Shown in pieces: positions 1 to 12,136 of a DNA stretch of 64,000 nucleotides (its first letter is position 1; each line of letters begins with the position of its first letter). Source of the stretch: Isoetes taiwanensis (Eukaryota; Streptophyta; Lycopodiopsida; Isoetales; Isoetaceae); contig JAJEKV010000019.1 in the NCBI GenBank assembly GCA_021234155.1, positions 21,272,709 to 21,336,708 on the forward strand, given 5' to 3'. The notes beneath the pieces were generated by a model. The model was not told the DNA's origin, did not search any database, and saw nothing but the letters and a program-made list of their open reading frames with translations. The position numbers were made by a program, and so were the translations under genes.

Positions 1-1747
1 AAATCGTAGCCTCAGACCAAAGATGTTCTACAAGTTTCCATGAGGAAGATAAGGTCCATGTCCATGGCGCATTTTAATTGAGATCGTCTCTCATGGGTTA
101 CTCAAGTAATTCCAGATACCACTGCAGGGGCATCTATCCCATTTAGTGGGCATGCACGCTACTCCTCAGTCCTGCGGTAGTGGTGGTCCTGTGGGGAGCT
201 TAAGATGTGGGATGCCTCTGCGGCCGCTAGGGCCCCCTCGCAGGGACTCAGGGGCCGAGTGCTCGCATCCCCTGTTGGCCGCCTGACCTCACTCAGCCCC
301 CGCCGCTCTCTCCATGTTCAAGGCAAGTAGCCTCGACTTTGGCCAGCCTCACGCCTTCTGGCCCCCTCACAGGTTGGGGTCAAGTCCTGGCCAATGTACA
401 AAGCCGCCCCTTCAACTTCCTACTGACAGCAGATGGCTACCCGCCTGCACGCCTTCAATCGGGAAGATGACCACCCTCGGGCGCATCAAGGCGCCAATTC
501 CATGACGCACTCGCTTCCAGCAATGGCCGCTGTGTGCCGGGAACATCATCCTGGGCCTAAGATCCGTGGTTCCCGAGCTCCGTGAAGTGAGATGTTCTCC
601 CGACTCTCCGCCGCCTCGACTACCACATATCATGCGCTTCTCCTCGCCTCTCGTTCCTCGGAGTTCTGGCGGGCCACCAAAGTTGGTTGAGGTGATGAGG
701 CATAGGTCGTACGGCCGGTGGTGGCGTCTCAAGATGATCCATGTGTCCGCGATCATGTGTTCCGTGCTGACGCCCTCGTGAGGTTGGTGGGTTCGCTGGG
801 TTGGTGTGTTCTTTGGTCAGGGTTTCGCTCTCCTGAGTCCGGAGCTCACTTCGCGCAGACGCTGTCATGTCTTGCCATCTCCTCGCATGCAATGGCGAGT
901 TGCCTGGCGTGCTCTAAGCATATGCCCTTGCCTTGCCGGGCAACCACCGGCCCCCGTGAGCTCCGACCTCGCTAACCCCATCCAAGAGCCAGCTTCCCGG
1001 CTCGCCAGCTTCCCAGCAGCCTCGAATCCTTGTTCACGCTGGGCGCCTCCGCAACCTCTCGACAGAGGGCGTGGCTCGCGTTCGCGGCCGCGGGCCTTAG
1101 CCTCAACCTCTGCGCTTCCTCGATCCCAGAGATGGTTACGAAGTGTCTCCTGCTCTACCCGTTCATGTCCTCAAGGCCCCGCCTTCCATATACGCCAACA
1201 CGGGCGGCCTGGCTACACGCCCTCATATCCGCAAGCTCCCGGGCCGGGTATTGCCGTTCGTCAAATTGCAGCAAGTGGATGCTTATCATCTCATTGCCGC
1301 GACGCGATCCTCCACCTTCCCCGTGGATTCGCCGCTTTTCGCACCAATCGCCTCAAGAACATCCGGAGATGTTATGTTCTCCACCTTCTCACGGGAGGCC
1401 TGCAAGGCATGCACTGCTGGCCTCAACCTCGCCGCCTCGATGCGCCCAAGGTTCGACCGCGGATTGCCCTGGTGGTGGGCCCGCTCGTCGCGTCGATCGG
1501 GCCTTTGCCTCTGGGCCTCCTCTTCATGGAAGACGCCCTCCGCCTCGGCAGGCTCCTTCCCTTGGTGGCCCGCTCATGGTCTTCCTGCAGGGCTCTCGGC
1601 CAAGGCGGGGTCAACCCAAGGGTTGGTGTGTCAGCCTTCCCTGTGATGTGCTGGTGTGGTCCGAGGTAGCTCACCAACCAGTGTGGTCCACAGGATCAGG
1701 TTCAGGGCGACTTGGGCGACGCACTCGATATCCGTGTGTGTACCGAC
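1..1747. other. GC-rich region without a recognised gene
   Basis: This stretch is clearly richer in G+C than most of the window and contains overlapping open frames on both strands, the longest 287 codons at 806-1669. None of the translations shows a domain, motif or secondary-structure pattern that I recognise. Overlapping open frames on both strands are expected by chance in GC-rich DNA. The adjoining sequence is repetitive, so a decayed transposable-element origin is the most likely explanation, but that is inference. I see no exon with flanking splice sites that would support a gene. Confidence 0.4.
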
Positions 1748-1748
1748 C

Positions 1749-2510
1749 GCCACAAAAACCCTAGCACACAGCCCGAAAAGTGCAGATTTGAGCACTAAAA
1801 CAAAGACAAGCATGCAGGTATCATACACCTTGAAAGCTCTCTCAACCAAACCTTTCCAACAAGCCCAAACATGAAAATCGACACCCATGTGAGAGATACA
1901 GCCCGGCCGGCGGGCTCCATCGATTGCCACGTAAAACCCTGTAGCACACAGCCCGAAAAAGTGCCAATTTGAGCAATGTAAACAGCCAAGCATGCAGTAC
2001 CATACACCTCGAAAGATCTCGAACCGCCTAATGCTTCAAGCACATGAAAACTGACACGGATGCAGAGATATGACTGATCGTACTCCGCCAAGACGCAGAC
2101 CAATCGAATACTTACTAAAACATACGCCATCCCTATATTGGTGCTCTGAAGTTTCATCAACAAATACCATCGACCAGGGTATGAATTAGTAAAACATTCT
2201 CGTGAACCTTCAATAAGAGTACAACACACCTTAACACCGCTGGCCAAGGCCAACAATCTTATCGCTTAGGGCTATACTTCTCAAAGAAGGAAGAAGAAGG
2301 GCTGCCACAAAAACTCCTAGCACACAGCCCGAAAAAACAGCAGATTTGAGCACGTAAACAAAGACAAACATGCAGTATCATACACCATCGAAAGCTCTCT
2401 CAACCAAATTTCCAACAAGCCCAAGTACATGAAAAATCTCACACCGATGTGAGATACACCGTCAAGTGTTCACGGCCACAATACGTAAACCCCAGCACAC
2501 GTACCGGAAG
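1749..2510. repeat. degenerate tandem repeat, unit about 170 bp
   Basis: A unit that begins near a GCCAC word followed by a run ending in CCCTAGCACACAGCCCGAAAA recurs from about 1749, 1926, 2304 and 2475; the last copy is partial. Each fuller copy also carries GCATGCAGTATCATACACC, a CGAAAGCTCTC word and a TGTGAGATACA word in the same order. The interval between the second and third copies is about twice the unit length, so one unit has been replaced or expanded by unrelated sequence. There is no convincing coding frame. A satellite-like array or the repeated end of an old element are both possible. Confidence 0.75.
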
Positions 2511-2656
2511 GTGGATTTGTAGTTGCTATTACTTCTTTTTCTATATCTTTTGTTGTTTAGATTTTTACTTGCAGATAATTTGTATAACTCAAGAAAAGTG
2601 AAAAACTAGAACATTAAAATGTGAAAATGCCGTGAGAATAGGATCTTGAACATCTA

Positions 2657-2735
2657 TGTAATGATCCTCGACACTTAGTGGGTTAGTATACGTATTTATA
2701 CATGTATGTACACATGCTTGGCATGCATGCAAAAT
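2657..2735 (+). repeat. diverged fragment of the TGTAACGATCC repeat family
   Basis: The sequence starts TGTAATGATCCTCG and continues through a TATACGTA word and GGCATGCATGC. It matches, with divergence, the beginnings of the longer copies at 49057 and 62336. Those copies have LTR-like starts, so this is probably a decayed LTR fragment. Its far end merges into the 105-bp duplication that follows. Confidence 0.55.
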
Positions 2736-2737
2736 AA

Positions 2738-2947
2738 GAGCACATAAGGGTTTTGCCTCATTGGAAAAGGAGTTTTCAAGAGGCTTTGTAGAGAGTAAAG
2801 GCAGAGAAGGAGCACCGAGAAGGCAAGAGCTGGAGATCATCGAGCACATAAGGGTTTTGCCTCATTAGAAAGGGACTTTTCAAGAGGCTTTGTAGAGCAT
2901 AAAGGTAGAGAGAGAGCATCGAGGAGGCAAGAGTTTGGAGATCATAT
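2738..2947. repeat. tandem duplication, unit 105 bp, two copies
   Basis: Two adjacent copies begin with GAGCACATAAGGGTTTTGCC at 2738 and 2843. Both continue through TTTTCAAGAGGCTTTGTAGAG and end with GGAGATCAT. They differ at a handful of positions. The unit directly follows an LTR-family fragment and may be an internal duplication of that element. Confidence 0.8.
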
Positions 2948-5900
2948 GAACTGCTGCATCAAATCTTCTTCTTCAAGTGGGGGTTTTTCGTTGATTAATT
3001 TAATCAGAGACACATAGTCTGCCATGATCAAATATATGTATAATTCTAGAGATTACATTACATCCAATATTAGCTTTATACATGCTTTGTGTTAAGAGCT
3101 TATGTAGTGATGTGAACATGGAGGTTCATAGATAGTTCAGGCTTTACTTTAATAGATGGCACTGAACTAATTGAGAAAACTAAATCAATGCATATGGGTT
3201 CTTTCCAAGCAGTTGGGCATAGCTAGGAAGGGCCGAAATTGTTTCCCAGCAATACACGAGTAATTTTAAATGAATTAAGGCTTCTGGGTGGAGAAATTTG
3301 AAGAAAAGTAGCGACGATCGCAATAACTGGCCAGCCTTTTTTCGTGGATGACTCTCCTCAAAGGCTCATGTAAATTGCCCATTAGGTCTGTTTTGAACGG
3401 ATTTGTTGCCCCACTAGCTGTACCTTGCAGCAGATGTACTTTTTGGGCAATCGTCGTCACTAGGCCTGATCTCAACTGCGCATTGAAACACAATCAAATA
3501 GAATCTCATGCATCCTCCAGCTGCAAAATGCATCTTCGCATAAAAAAATCTTAGGCACTTCAGATTGGTCGAACAAAAGAATATCCATAGGTGGTTACTG
3601 CCACAGGAATCCCCCAATAAGGTGGGAGATAGATGTCCTCATTGATGGCCCAGATCTATTTTCCAAAGGTCGGTATTACTAGATCAGAGGTTCATTAAAA
3701 TGATAAAAAATCACAATTTTAAAAATTTTTATCAACGACATTTCACTCAAGAAGAAGCCAATTTAGACTACATTCTTGTCTTCATTTACAACTAGCTCTT
3801 TTCATCAACTACCACGTCGGTTGGGATCAAAATAATGAAGGCTTCCCCTCAATCATCCATTCAAAGTCAATGTTTTTAGTGGCTGATAGTGGGACCGACC
3901 ATTGGGACCTTGGAAATGCATGGTAAAGCTTACTCAATTCCTTCAAGAAAATGGGCTTATTCTTGATCGACAACCCTGTATTCGTGCATTCATCTTGATT
4001 CCATACAATAAATTTAGCCGCCACCTCTTTTCCCAGCAATCGAGATAGTTATTGAGGTAAGCTATTGTCCTCCCAGTGACAGGTTTCCACCAACACCTCC
4101 TCGTAATTAGGAACATTTAGATCTTCCATGGGGTCTTTCTCTGCATGAGCTAATCAGATTGGGAAGCTATCAGCTGATCTCGAAAGCAAGAATATAACTT
4201 CTTAATCTCATGATACAGATCAAATACCTATGGCTTAGTGTATAAATGCGATAAAGTGGTGGCAACTAAGTGTGAGTCTAGTGGCATAGGGTGAAGGATG
4301 CATGGCATTTGGCACTGAACTCCCAATTTGTTCTGTCCAATGATGTCAGGCATATGCTCTATGGGATTCCTAGTGAGATGCAGCCCATAGAGTAGGTCAG
4401 GAAAACAAAGAGGAGGTATTGTGATGATGTTTGTATCCTGGAGGGCGAGGACGCTAACTTTATGGATGTCAATGATGAAGCATTTAGGCCTGACGCTACC
4501 AATTGACAAAGTAGGAGCTGTTTTTATCTCCTTGGATCTGGCTGCTGGCCACACCATGGCAATCGGTAGGTTTGGGATTTTTTTTCTCCTCTTACGTGTT
4601 TCCTTGCAATTTTGTTGCTTGCTTGCAGGTTATATAATTCAGAAATAGAAGTGCAAGCTTTCGTTGATTGAGGTAAAGCATGGAGGCTGCTATAAGGTTG
4701 TGGTGAATGTTGTGAAAAAAGCCTTTGAGAAAAATGGGTTGGAAATGGAAGCAGAAATCTGACTAAAAAATATGTTACAATTTCTATTCGCTTGTGAATT
4801 TTCAGTTTTATTGTCATGCCCTTGAGTTCTTGCATATGCATCTTTGCATGGGATTAGCCCCTTCCCTTAAAGGCCACAGACCTCATAATATGCACGACGT
4901 GAGGGGGTTCGACTTCCATGGCCTGATATCCATGCCTCTGGTTTTTCTCTTATGTAATCCATGTTGCTTTGGGTGGCAAACTTTGAAATATGTTGTGATT
5001 GCAAGCGGCTACAAGGTTTCAACAGAAAGCCAAACATGTAGATGATGGTGTATTCTACTTGTCTAAGTCAACTATGCACTTGGCCCTAAATAATAGAGCC
5101 ACATAAGCGTTAAACCCCATCACACACTGGGCCAGACGACCACGGCCCCGAATAATACAAAAGTTTAGTCATAATTTACTTCAAATGCATGACGCATAAT
5201 GTACTTTGTTATGGAGGTTCTTAGAGGATGTATGTCTTTCAAGGCATCTCTTCTAAAGAGAGGAGCAATTCCCAAATAGAGCATCTATATCGTATGTGTA
5301 TGCCCAACCATTATGAAACCCAATTGAACCTCATCGAATACACTCAGCCACACAAGGTAAGCTTAATATGAAAACATATATCTCTTTTGTTTTTGCCGGA
5401 ACAATTCTTAAGCTATAAGTATTGCCTTATTGCTATCTTTTTTGAATGTGAGTGTGGGTTTGGAGGCACGTCATATGTCTTTCCTTACTTGTTTGACACT
5501 TTTGTCGTCAAAGCTTGAGACTCCATTGAAGATACCCAAGTGCACCTTGGTCTATCAGTATCATATAAGTGCCCCCAATTATCTTTCCTTGAATCTTCGA
5601 GTATCTTCAATGCATGATTGAGGGAGCCAAAATTAGAATCATCAAGCCAAAGCTCCATCGAGAAATGCTCTAAGGTTCCTGATCCATGCTCATGCATCAA
5701 TGCACCTGTGACATTAAACTTTAGGTGCAGTAAAACAGGGCACCATTCTAACTATGATGGAGCACGTAAACTGCCTTTAAGAGACGGTTTACATGTATGA
5801 GTCGTCGTCACAATGGACCTATTTTGCCTTATTAGAAGTTTGTGTTTGCCCTATTAGAAGTTCGTAACGGCTATTGATGGTCGCAAAAAATGGCAAACCA

Positions 5901-6335
5901 ATTTGCATGATGATGATAGCCATGACTACCACATGTAAATCGTCACTAAGGGAAGGTTAGACAGAAACTTCCGACGTTCACATGAGCACCTCATCTGAGT
6001 GGCTCAGGTTTAGAACCTCGCTTAGAAAGTAATCCCAAGCTATTTTTTGAAGCCCAAGTTTGGACCTGACTTTCCTCCACCAGCTTAGATTTCGCTGCTA
6101 TATTTTGTTGCCAGATCTATCGGCTTAGATTCATAGTGCTAGATCTTGAGGTCTGTTGTTAATGGGAACACAAAAATTGTGAATTCGTGCTTGGCATCCA
6201 AGTCTCTCCGTTTAAAACTTGTTCATGCGAAAGCAACCTAAGACCTCAAGCACGTTAATAATTTTTGCCGAAATATGGTGGTGTTAGCTATGCTATATAC
6301 TCCGTGGTTGCTATATATGTCGGAATCACGTGTAA
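2948..6335. other. no gene recognised
   Basis: AT-rich sequence with only short open frames (all under about 110 codons) and no recognisable protein motif on either strand. I see no conserved exon with splice borders and no obvious structured repeat. Short stretches near 5090-5110 resemble sequence near 59766 (both contain GCCACATAAGC), suggesting decayed repetitive DNA. Confidence 0.4.
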
Positions 6336-6570
6336 CTTAAGGTATTGATCTTAGGGTGGGTGGGTTAAAAATGTTAATTGGGTTCACACCATTCCCGTTA
6401 TAAAATTCCATTAGGCCTGTGGCAGTTAAGGGGGGTTAATTGTTAACGGTTCTAGTTCCGTTAAAGTTGTAGTTCACACATGATTTCGCAATGTTAAAAT
6501 TTAATAATTTCTTAAAAAAAATTAACGGTTCTAGTGCAAATGTTTAACCCCACCCTAGAAGACACTTAAG
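6336..6570. mobile_element. MITE-like inverted repeat, 235 bp
   Basis: The left edge reads CTTAAG, then TCTTAGGGTGGGTGGGTTAAA. The right edge reads TTTAACCCCACCCTAGAAGA and ends CTTAAG. The two edges are imperfect inverted complements over about 30 bases. The interior is AT-rich, contains further short copies of AACGGTTCTAGT and has no coding frame. Size and structure fit a miniature inverted-repeat element. I could not settle the target-site duplication, so the exact ends are approximate. Confidence 0.6.
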
Positions 6571-6745
6571 ACGGTTAATTTTTTTTTGCTCACCCCTAAC
6601 AACTTATGTGTGAACCTAATTTTAACAAAATCCGTTATGTTAGCCACTAACATAATTATTAGTGTGGACCTCTGTTTAAATGAATTGGTTATGTTAGTAA
6701 ATTAACTTAACCATTTATATATGTGTACGCATTTTTTTATCAAAT

Positions 6746-6773
6746 CCATTATGTTAAATTTTTAACATAACGG
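6746..6773. repeat. 28-bp palindrome
   Basis: Arms CCATTATGTTAAA and TTTAACATAACGG pair at 12 of 13 positions around a TT spacer. Related words (CCGTTATGTTAG, GGTTATGTTAG) occur within the preceding 150 bases. The palindrome sits between the MITE-like repeat and the start of the 6.8-kb element. Confidence 0.7.
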
Positions 6774-6826
6774 TTGGTGTGAATAACAAGTAAGATGTTG
6801 AAAGTTAAGTTTTAATATAACATTAA

Positions 6827-9480
6827 CACTAGAGTGGTCCCGGGGACCATTCCTGGTCCATGGACCAGAATTGGTCCAGTTGACCCACTGCCACTTAAAC
6901 TAATATATCTGAGAATAGAAGTTTCAATTTGGTGATATAAGGCCACCATATCAATCTTTACTTGATTCTTAATGACCTTCGAGAATTTCAAGGCCAATGA
7001 ACTCACCTATATGATGTAGTGATTGTTCAAATATTAGAGAGAATTTGACAGCTTTCAAGAATACCCGTAATCGCATTCTGGTTTTCCTACATAAAACAAG
7101 CCTAAACCTTGCTAAAATTGGAAGTATTTAATTATTTATGATAGAACACATTGATTTGTATGTTTTCTACTTTGGTTGCTATCATCTAACATCCGTGGAA
7201 GCTTCCAAGAACCCTATTTTGTTCAAAAAATGCCACAGGCTGCTTTAGAATTATTTCTCTTATATTACAAGTTTTGGGTTAATTCTTAGGCCATGGATTC
7301 TTAATAACTATATGGAAGTACAATCTTGTGTTTTTTGAGTGTTCATAAGTTATATCAACTTCAAAATCTAATAGAGAATTTCATACGTAATTTAGGACAA
7401 AATTATATGTTAAAATGCTTCAAAATCACTCACTGTGAAGTATCATGAGGGTAATGAATGATCATTCTTCTTATATCTACATACAGAAAATTACTCTATC
7501 AACTTGCATATGGTGTAATTAGGGGGCTTAACCATGCAATTAACTAGATTTTAAAGATGATGTAGAACCATAGGATTAAATAGCTACTAGAGTGTTAAAA
7601 TTTGAGTTAATTCCAAAAATTATAGGCTGAAAACTCATCAATTACTAGCTAGTAATGTTTATTGATGAATGAAATTGAAGATCGTGAAGTTTTAAGTATA
7701 AGAATAAAAAATTAAACCATATGATCTTTGATGCGCCTTTCTCACTTTTGTAGAGAACACACTATATTTCCAAATAAGCATTTCAAATAGTTCAAAAATA
7801 TGACAAGGGACATATATATAGATCCCCTATGTAGGGTGTGTGTGGCTTTCTTTGCAAACAATACGAGAAGCATGGTTATTTTTACTAGTATAAAACCGTA
7901 TATCTATTGGCCAAGTACAAAAGCATTGTGAGTTTTTAGGTAGGATAATATTACAGTAGGTCATCTTTTTATGTACACTATATTTTTCATGAATGCTAGC
8001 CTTCCTTTTGCACATTATAACTTCTATATTTTCATATTGAAATAACATACCATTTGGAAAGATACTTAATATAATTAAGCACATGAAATCCATTTATGGT
8101 CCATAACTGTGACCAATTGTATGTAGCATATATCTCTCACTAGCCCTATCCATTTTGTCCCTCATAATGACATGGTTTCTTACCTTTAATAATATAATTT
8201 TGAAAGGTGTAAGTGGAAATCCATGTAGATTCAATCGGGCGCATGATACCCCATAAATTCACAGCTTGTTTCATGCTTTTAAACATTGCCCCTCAAATTA
8301 CGCAAGCCTCGCTCTAAACCAATTAATTTTACCCCATAGACAATTGTGCATATATAAACTAGATTCTAAAGTTGAGATCAAAATTGATCAAGACGCTAAG
8401 CTCTATTAATTTTAAACTTGCAACTCAGGACTAATAATGGTTCATAAGTGGAGTCAGCATATAGCGCCTAATCTCTGACTTTTTATAGTCATAAACTTCC
8501 ATATTTTTCTTTGAATTTTTTGCATTGTTTTCATGACATGGGACATTTGAGAATGTGTTTTTCAAAGTCACATCTCGAGGCATAAATCTAGAATAAACAT
8601 AGAAGACATATTTGAATTTGATGCTATAAAGTTTAGTCCAAATCTCAAGGTTATGATCAACAAATATTTTCATTAACAAAGTAAATCAAGCTATTCATAT
8701 CCCAAAAATTCAACTTCAGATCAATTAACATAAGGAAGTTATTGATTTTAAATGGACCTATGTACCAATAATGGGCCTGTGTACATAAACCTTTCTTGAT
8801 TTCTTTGTGACCATGTTCTTGCTTTTTAATGAGCTTGTTTTCAGATTGGTTTCCTCAGATCATTTTTGAACTTCATACTATGATTTTTGGAGGACATCAT
8901 AGAGTAAGTTTTGCTCTATATGGAGAAATATTAATCATTGTTACAAGTTACCTAAAATTGAGATCAAAAGTGAAAGTCCAAACGGCTAAATTCAAGGCCA
9001 CCAACATTTTATGGGATGAAGAAATTTATCAATTGCTTATATGTCAAATATTAGCTCAAAATGCATTTCCTTATAAAAGTTGTTGTATTAAACTACAATC
9101 AGCCTTCGAACCATAATTGGTTCGGGGAGGCGTAGTGCTTATCTTTCTTCACGACTTCTGATTGACATGTGGTTTTTGTGTCATTTTTCTATCTCGCAGT
9201 AGAAAAATAGCGCGGCTAATCAAAAAATTTGAAAAATCGCTTTTGTCGAGACAGCTTTACTCTTATGTAAAACATGAAGCTTTTTGCTTGACTCGAAGTT
9301 TGCTAGAGCATAACTTACGTAATGGAGGTTTATATATTTTTAGGTATTTTCTCGCGGACCATGACTCATATATGGAACCCCGTGAAGGGTTCGGACAGAT
9401 CTTGTACCATTGATTTTATATATGAATTTGGGGTGAACACCTAAATGGACTATTTCTCGTCCATCACCCACCACTTAGTG
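6827..9480. mobile_element. non-coding DNA-transposon-like element, copy 1
   Basis: The left end reads CACTAGAGTGG and the right end, on the other strand, reads CACTAAGTGG. Both ends are flanked by TTAA (6823-6826 and 9481-9484). A diverged second copy starts at 63077, again directly after TTAA, and follows the same order of sequence for more than 900 bases to the window end. Just inside the left end is the perfect palindrome TGGTCCATGGACCA (6854-6867). No transposase frame is visible, so this would be a non-autonomous element. The CACTA start could suggest a CACTA-type element, but the 3-bp flanks do not match as a simple direct repeat. A TA or TTAA target preference fits equally well. The family is therefore unassigned. 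Confidence 0.55.
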
Positions 9481-9484
9481 TTAA

Positions 9485-10976
9485 TCTGTGAGGTGTGAAC
9501 ATAACCTTAAGTGGTTAAAGTTATGCTATATCATGTTTCCATAAGCATGACGTGCAGGTGCTTGTTGACTGACCGGAAACCGCCAGGCCATTGAAATTCC
9601 TCAATTTTTGAGCTTGTTTACTTTAGGTGATTTTTTGGTTTTTAGCTTGCGGGACCGCTTAGAAGCACCGCCATCAGAAACCTTCCCTTCCCGTCCTTTT
9701 CTTTTCTTCCTTACACCGCCTTTTTCTCGCTATCTTCTCCGCCAAGCCCTCTTAATCGACTTCCGCGCTTACAGCTTTCATAGCTCCTCCTTCCTTTTGC
9801 TCCAAATCTTCTTTCATCCTGCCTTTTCTCCACCAATCCTTCCCTGAATACCTCTTTGCATCCCAATCCCATCTTCCCTTCCCAAATGCACCCTTTTTCT
9901 CTGCTTTTTTCGTTCCTTATCTTGTTCTCGTAGCTTTTGTCTTTTCCATCTGTTTGATTCATTTTCAACTCGTCCATTTTCTTTTTCTGCTAAATTATGC
10001 AGAGATTATTAGAAACCAGGGGTCAAATCGGTGATAAATATGAACAATCTGCCGCGAACCGACGAAACTCATGGTAAATTGCGCTGTGAGATGCTCGCAA
10101 GAATGCCCCCCTTGCGCCTTATTTTCCAGCAGAGAAGAGAATCCAGCATCCTCCATTACAGAGGAGGAAAGGTGGAAAAAAATTGCACATAGTCTGCAAT
10201 GTCAAATGTAATTTTTAATGGCCTTCAGCTTTATGTTTGATAGTTTCCGCCGCTACCTCGCCAGCTTAAGTACGCTTGGAAACCCTCAACTGGCTCGCTA
10301 CCTAGCAATATTGCAATCAAGTATCATGTTCGCCTTACGCCTCCTAATGATAAAGCATCTAATCTCGCTTCTTGTGTGTTCTCTAGCTCATGTATAGCTA
10401 TCTTTCTCGCCTGAAAGGTGAAATCTTGTTGAGCCGAAATTTCGCCGCGGGTGTATCTTCATATATTCACTAGCTTTTAGTAATTGCCGCCGCCGCTGTG
10501 ACATTCAAAGTCAAGAAAACCTCGATTCAACTGCATTCAAGATTCGTGCCAAGAAAACCTCCTCGATTCAACCGTGATTCAAGCACCTAAGAACAAACAA
10601 AAAACAAAAAGCAAGAGATCTCCGTCTATGCACGCCACTTCTATCGATCCTCAAGATGATTTCTATTTATCCCCGCCATTTTCTATCTAATCCTCGACCT
10701 CTATTTCTATCTATCCTGACTCCTATTTCATCCTCGAGTTGTTCCCATCTGACGCTTCTTTAGTTGCCTCGCCTGACCTGCTCTCCGGGGCCTGCTTATC
10801 TCGCCTAATCAGGCTTTTTCCTCTTTCATTTCTACCCGCTGTGATCTCACCTGGCTCACCGCTTTGATGCATAAGCAGAGGGAGGAGCGGCGCTGCCCAA
10901 AAACTCCGATACAATGTCCACAGAAATTTTTACTTTTTAAAACCGTGTTAAATGAGGGCGAAATTTCATGGTGCTT
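9485..10976. other. no gene recognised; pyrimidine-rich segment
   Basis: The part around 9630-9970 is strongly pyrimidine-rich on the plus strand and contains runs of TTCC, TTTTC and CTTC. The frames in it (79 aa plus, 88 aa minus) are low-complexity and look non-coding. The rest has only short frames. No RNA gene, repeat array or conserved exon was seen. Confidence 0.4.
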
Positions 10977-11208
10977 AAAATTTCGTATGATGAAATATAG
11001 AAAAAAAAGAAGGTACTCAAAAAGGAAGTAAATTTAAGCAAACAAATAGTTACACAAGTCTTTCATGAGAGCGAAAATGCTTCGGTTTAGGAACATTAAT
11101 ATCATTTAGTCTATCAATGTCAAGACTTAATGTTCGAAAGGTCGCTTTCTCAGTAGGAACATTAATATCATTTAGTCTATCAATATCAAGACTTAATGTT
11201 CGTGTTTG
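10977..11208 (-). pseudogene. duplicated 3' end of the PSI1-like gene
   Basis: This block is a close copy of 12064-12286, which holds the last coding codons and 3' flank of the PSI1-like gene. It keeps two repeats of the peptide TLSLDIDRLNDINVP, here spaced 22 codons apart (66 bp) instead of 21, then ends SHERLV and a stop at 11050-11052, as in the gene. The downstream flank (GATGAAATATAGAAAAAAA and GCAAACAAATAGTTACACAAG) is almost unchanged. A pyrimidine-rich run ending in GTAG, a possible splice acceptor, lies immediately before the copied coding part near 11211-11216. It is either an inert duplication or an alternative last exon. The sequence alone does not decide, and I see no unit of its own promoter. 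Confidence 0.8.
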
Positions 11209-12136
11209 CCTACATGGCATAAATATAAAAGAAAATTTTTGATACATTGCTCTAATCTTTTGCCTGCTGTATCTTTCTTATCCCAAGATACGAGATTTGA
11301 TGGAGATTTCCTTTATTCTTTTGCTAGATTAGGTGAACCTACCAAGTTTCGCTTAATGCCTTGAGCCATCATTTCTTCATATTTTGAGTGGTTCTTATGT
11401 AATTCGGAGGGATTTTTCGAATTCTGGCATTTTGTGTAGCTGCTTCTTGCAACTTCTTCCATTTCTAAATGTCGTACCGGCTGAGTTGCATGCATGTAAT
11501 CTTGCTTTAAATATTGGCTAGTTTTTTATATTTTGTTCCTTTCTACGTTTCTTTTCTGCGTGATGTCGCCAGATGAAGAAAATAAGTAGTATAAAGATCA
11601 ATGCTATCTTGAGGAAATGGCTGGAATGAAATGCTTCATAGTTTTATTTTCTGTGTTTTATAACATGGACATGTGTCCAAGTGATTTGGACCCTATTTTT
11701 GGGCTAAATGCAACTCAGGAAGCTTGTGGTATTAATCTTTTACCTGTTGTTGGTGTTAATCTTTTACTGCTGTTAGATGATGCCTTTGAAGACATTGACG
11801 GTGGTTGTGTCTTTGTTACTTGTGAGAATCCTGGCAGGGCTTCTGATCTTCTGAAGAACTTGCATAGCAGTTGATGCAAGGATTTGAACTGGTTGATAAA
11901 CTGATTTTCTGTTAAATGATGCACTGAATTTTCTGTTAAATGTTGAACTCCAACTGGAATGAGTTTGGTCTTGTGAAACTGTGCAAGTTGAATGAAATTG
12001 TGTGTTTTGGCAAACTCTGTTAACTTTAATGAAATGAACCTGAAAATCAAGTCAAAATCACCTTGAAATTTCATATGATGAAATATAGAAAAAAAGAAGG
12101 TACTGAAAAAGGAAGTAAATTTAAGCAAACAAATAG
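11209..12136. other. 3' flank of the PSI1-like gene
   Basis: This is the sequence between the PSI1-like stop codon and the duplicated gene end. It carries an 85-codon plus-strand frame (11617-11874) with a hydrophobic middle that I do not recognise, and short repeated words such as GAATTTTCTGTTAAATG (near 11900 and 11925). The first 75 bases below the stop codon are shared with the duplicated block, so they probably belong to the 3' untranslated region of the gene. Confidence 0.4.

Noticed and set aside
806-1669. 287-codon plus-strand open frame in the GC-rich start of the window
   Set aside because: Overlapping frames of similar length exist in other phases and on the other strand. The peptide has no recognisable domain and a composition expected from GC-rich non-coding DNA.
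6827-9480. Firm assignment to the CACTA superfamily
   Set aside because: The CACTA start is suggestive, but 3-bp target duplications do not match and no transposase is present. TTAA flanks allow other families.
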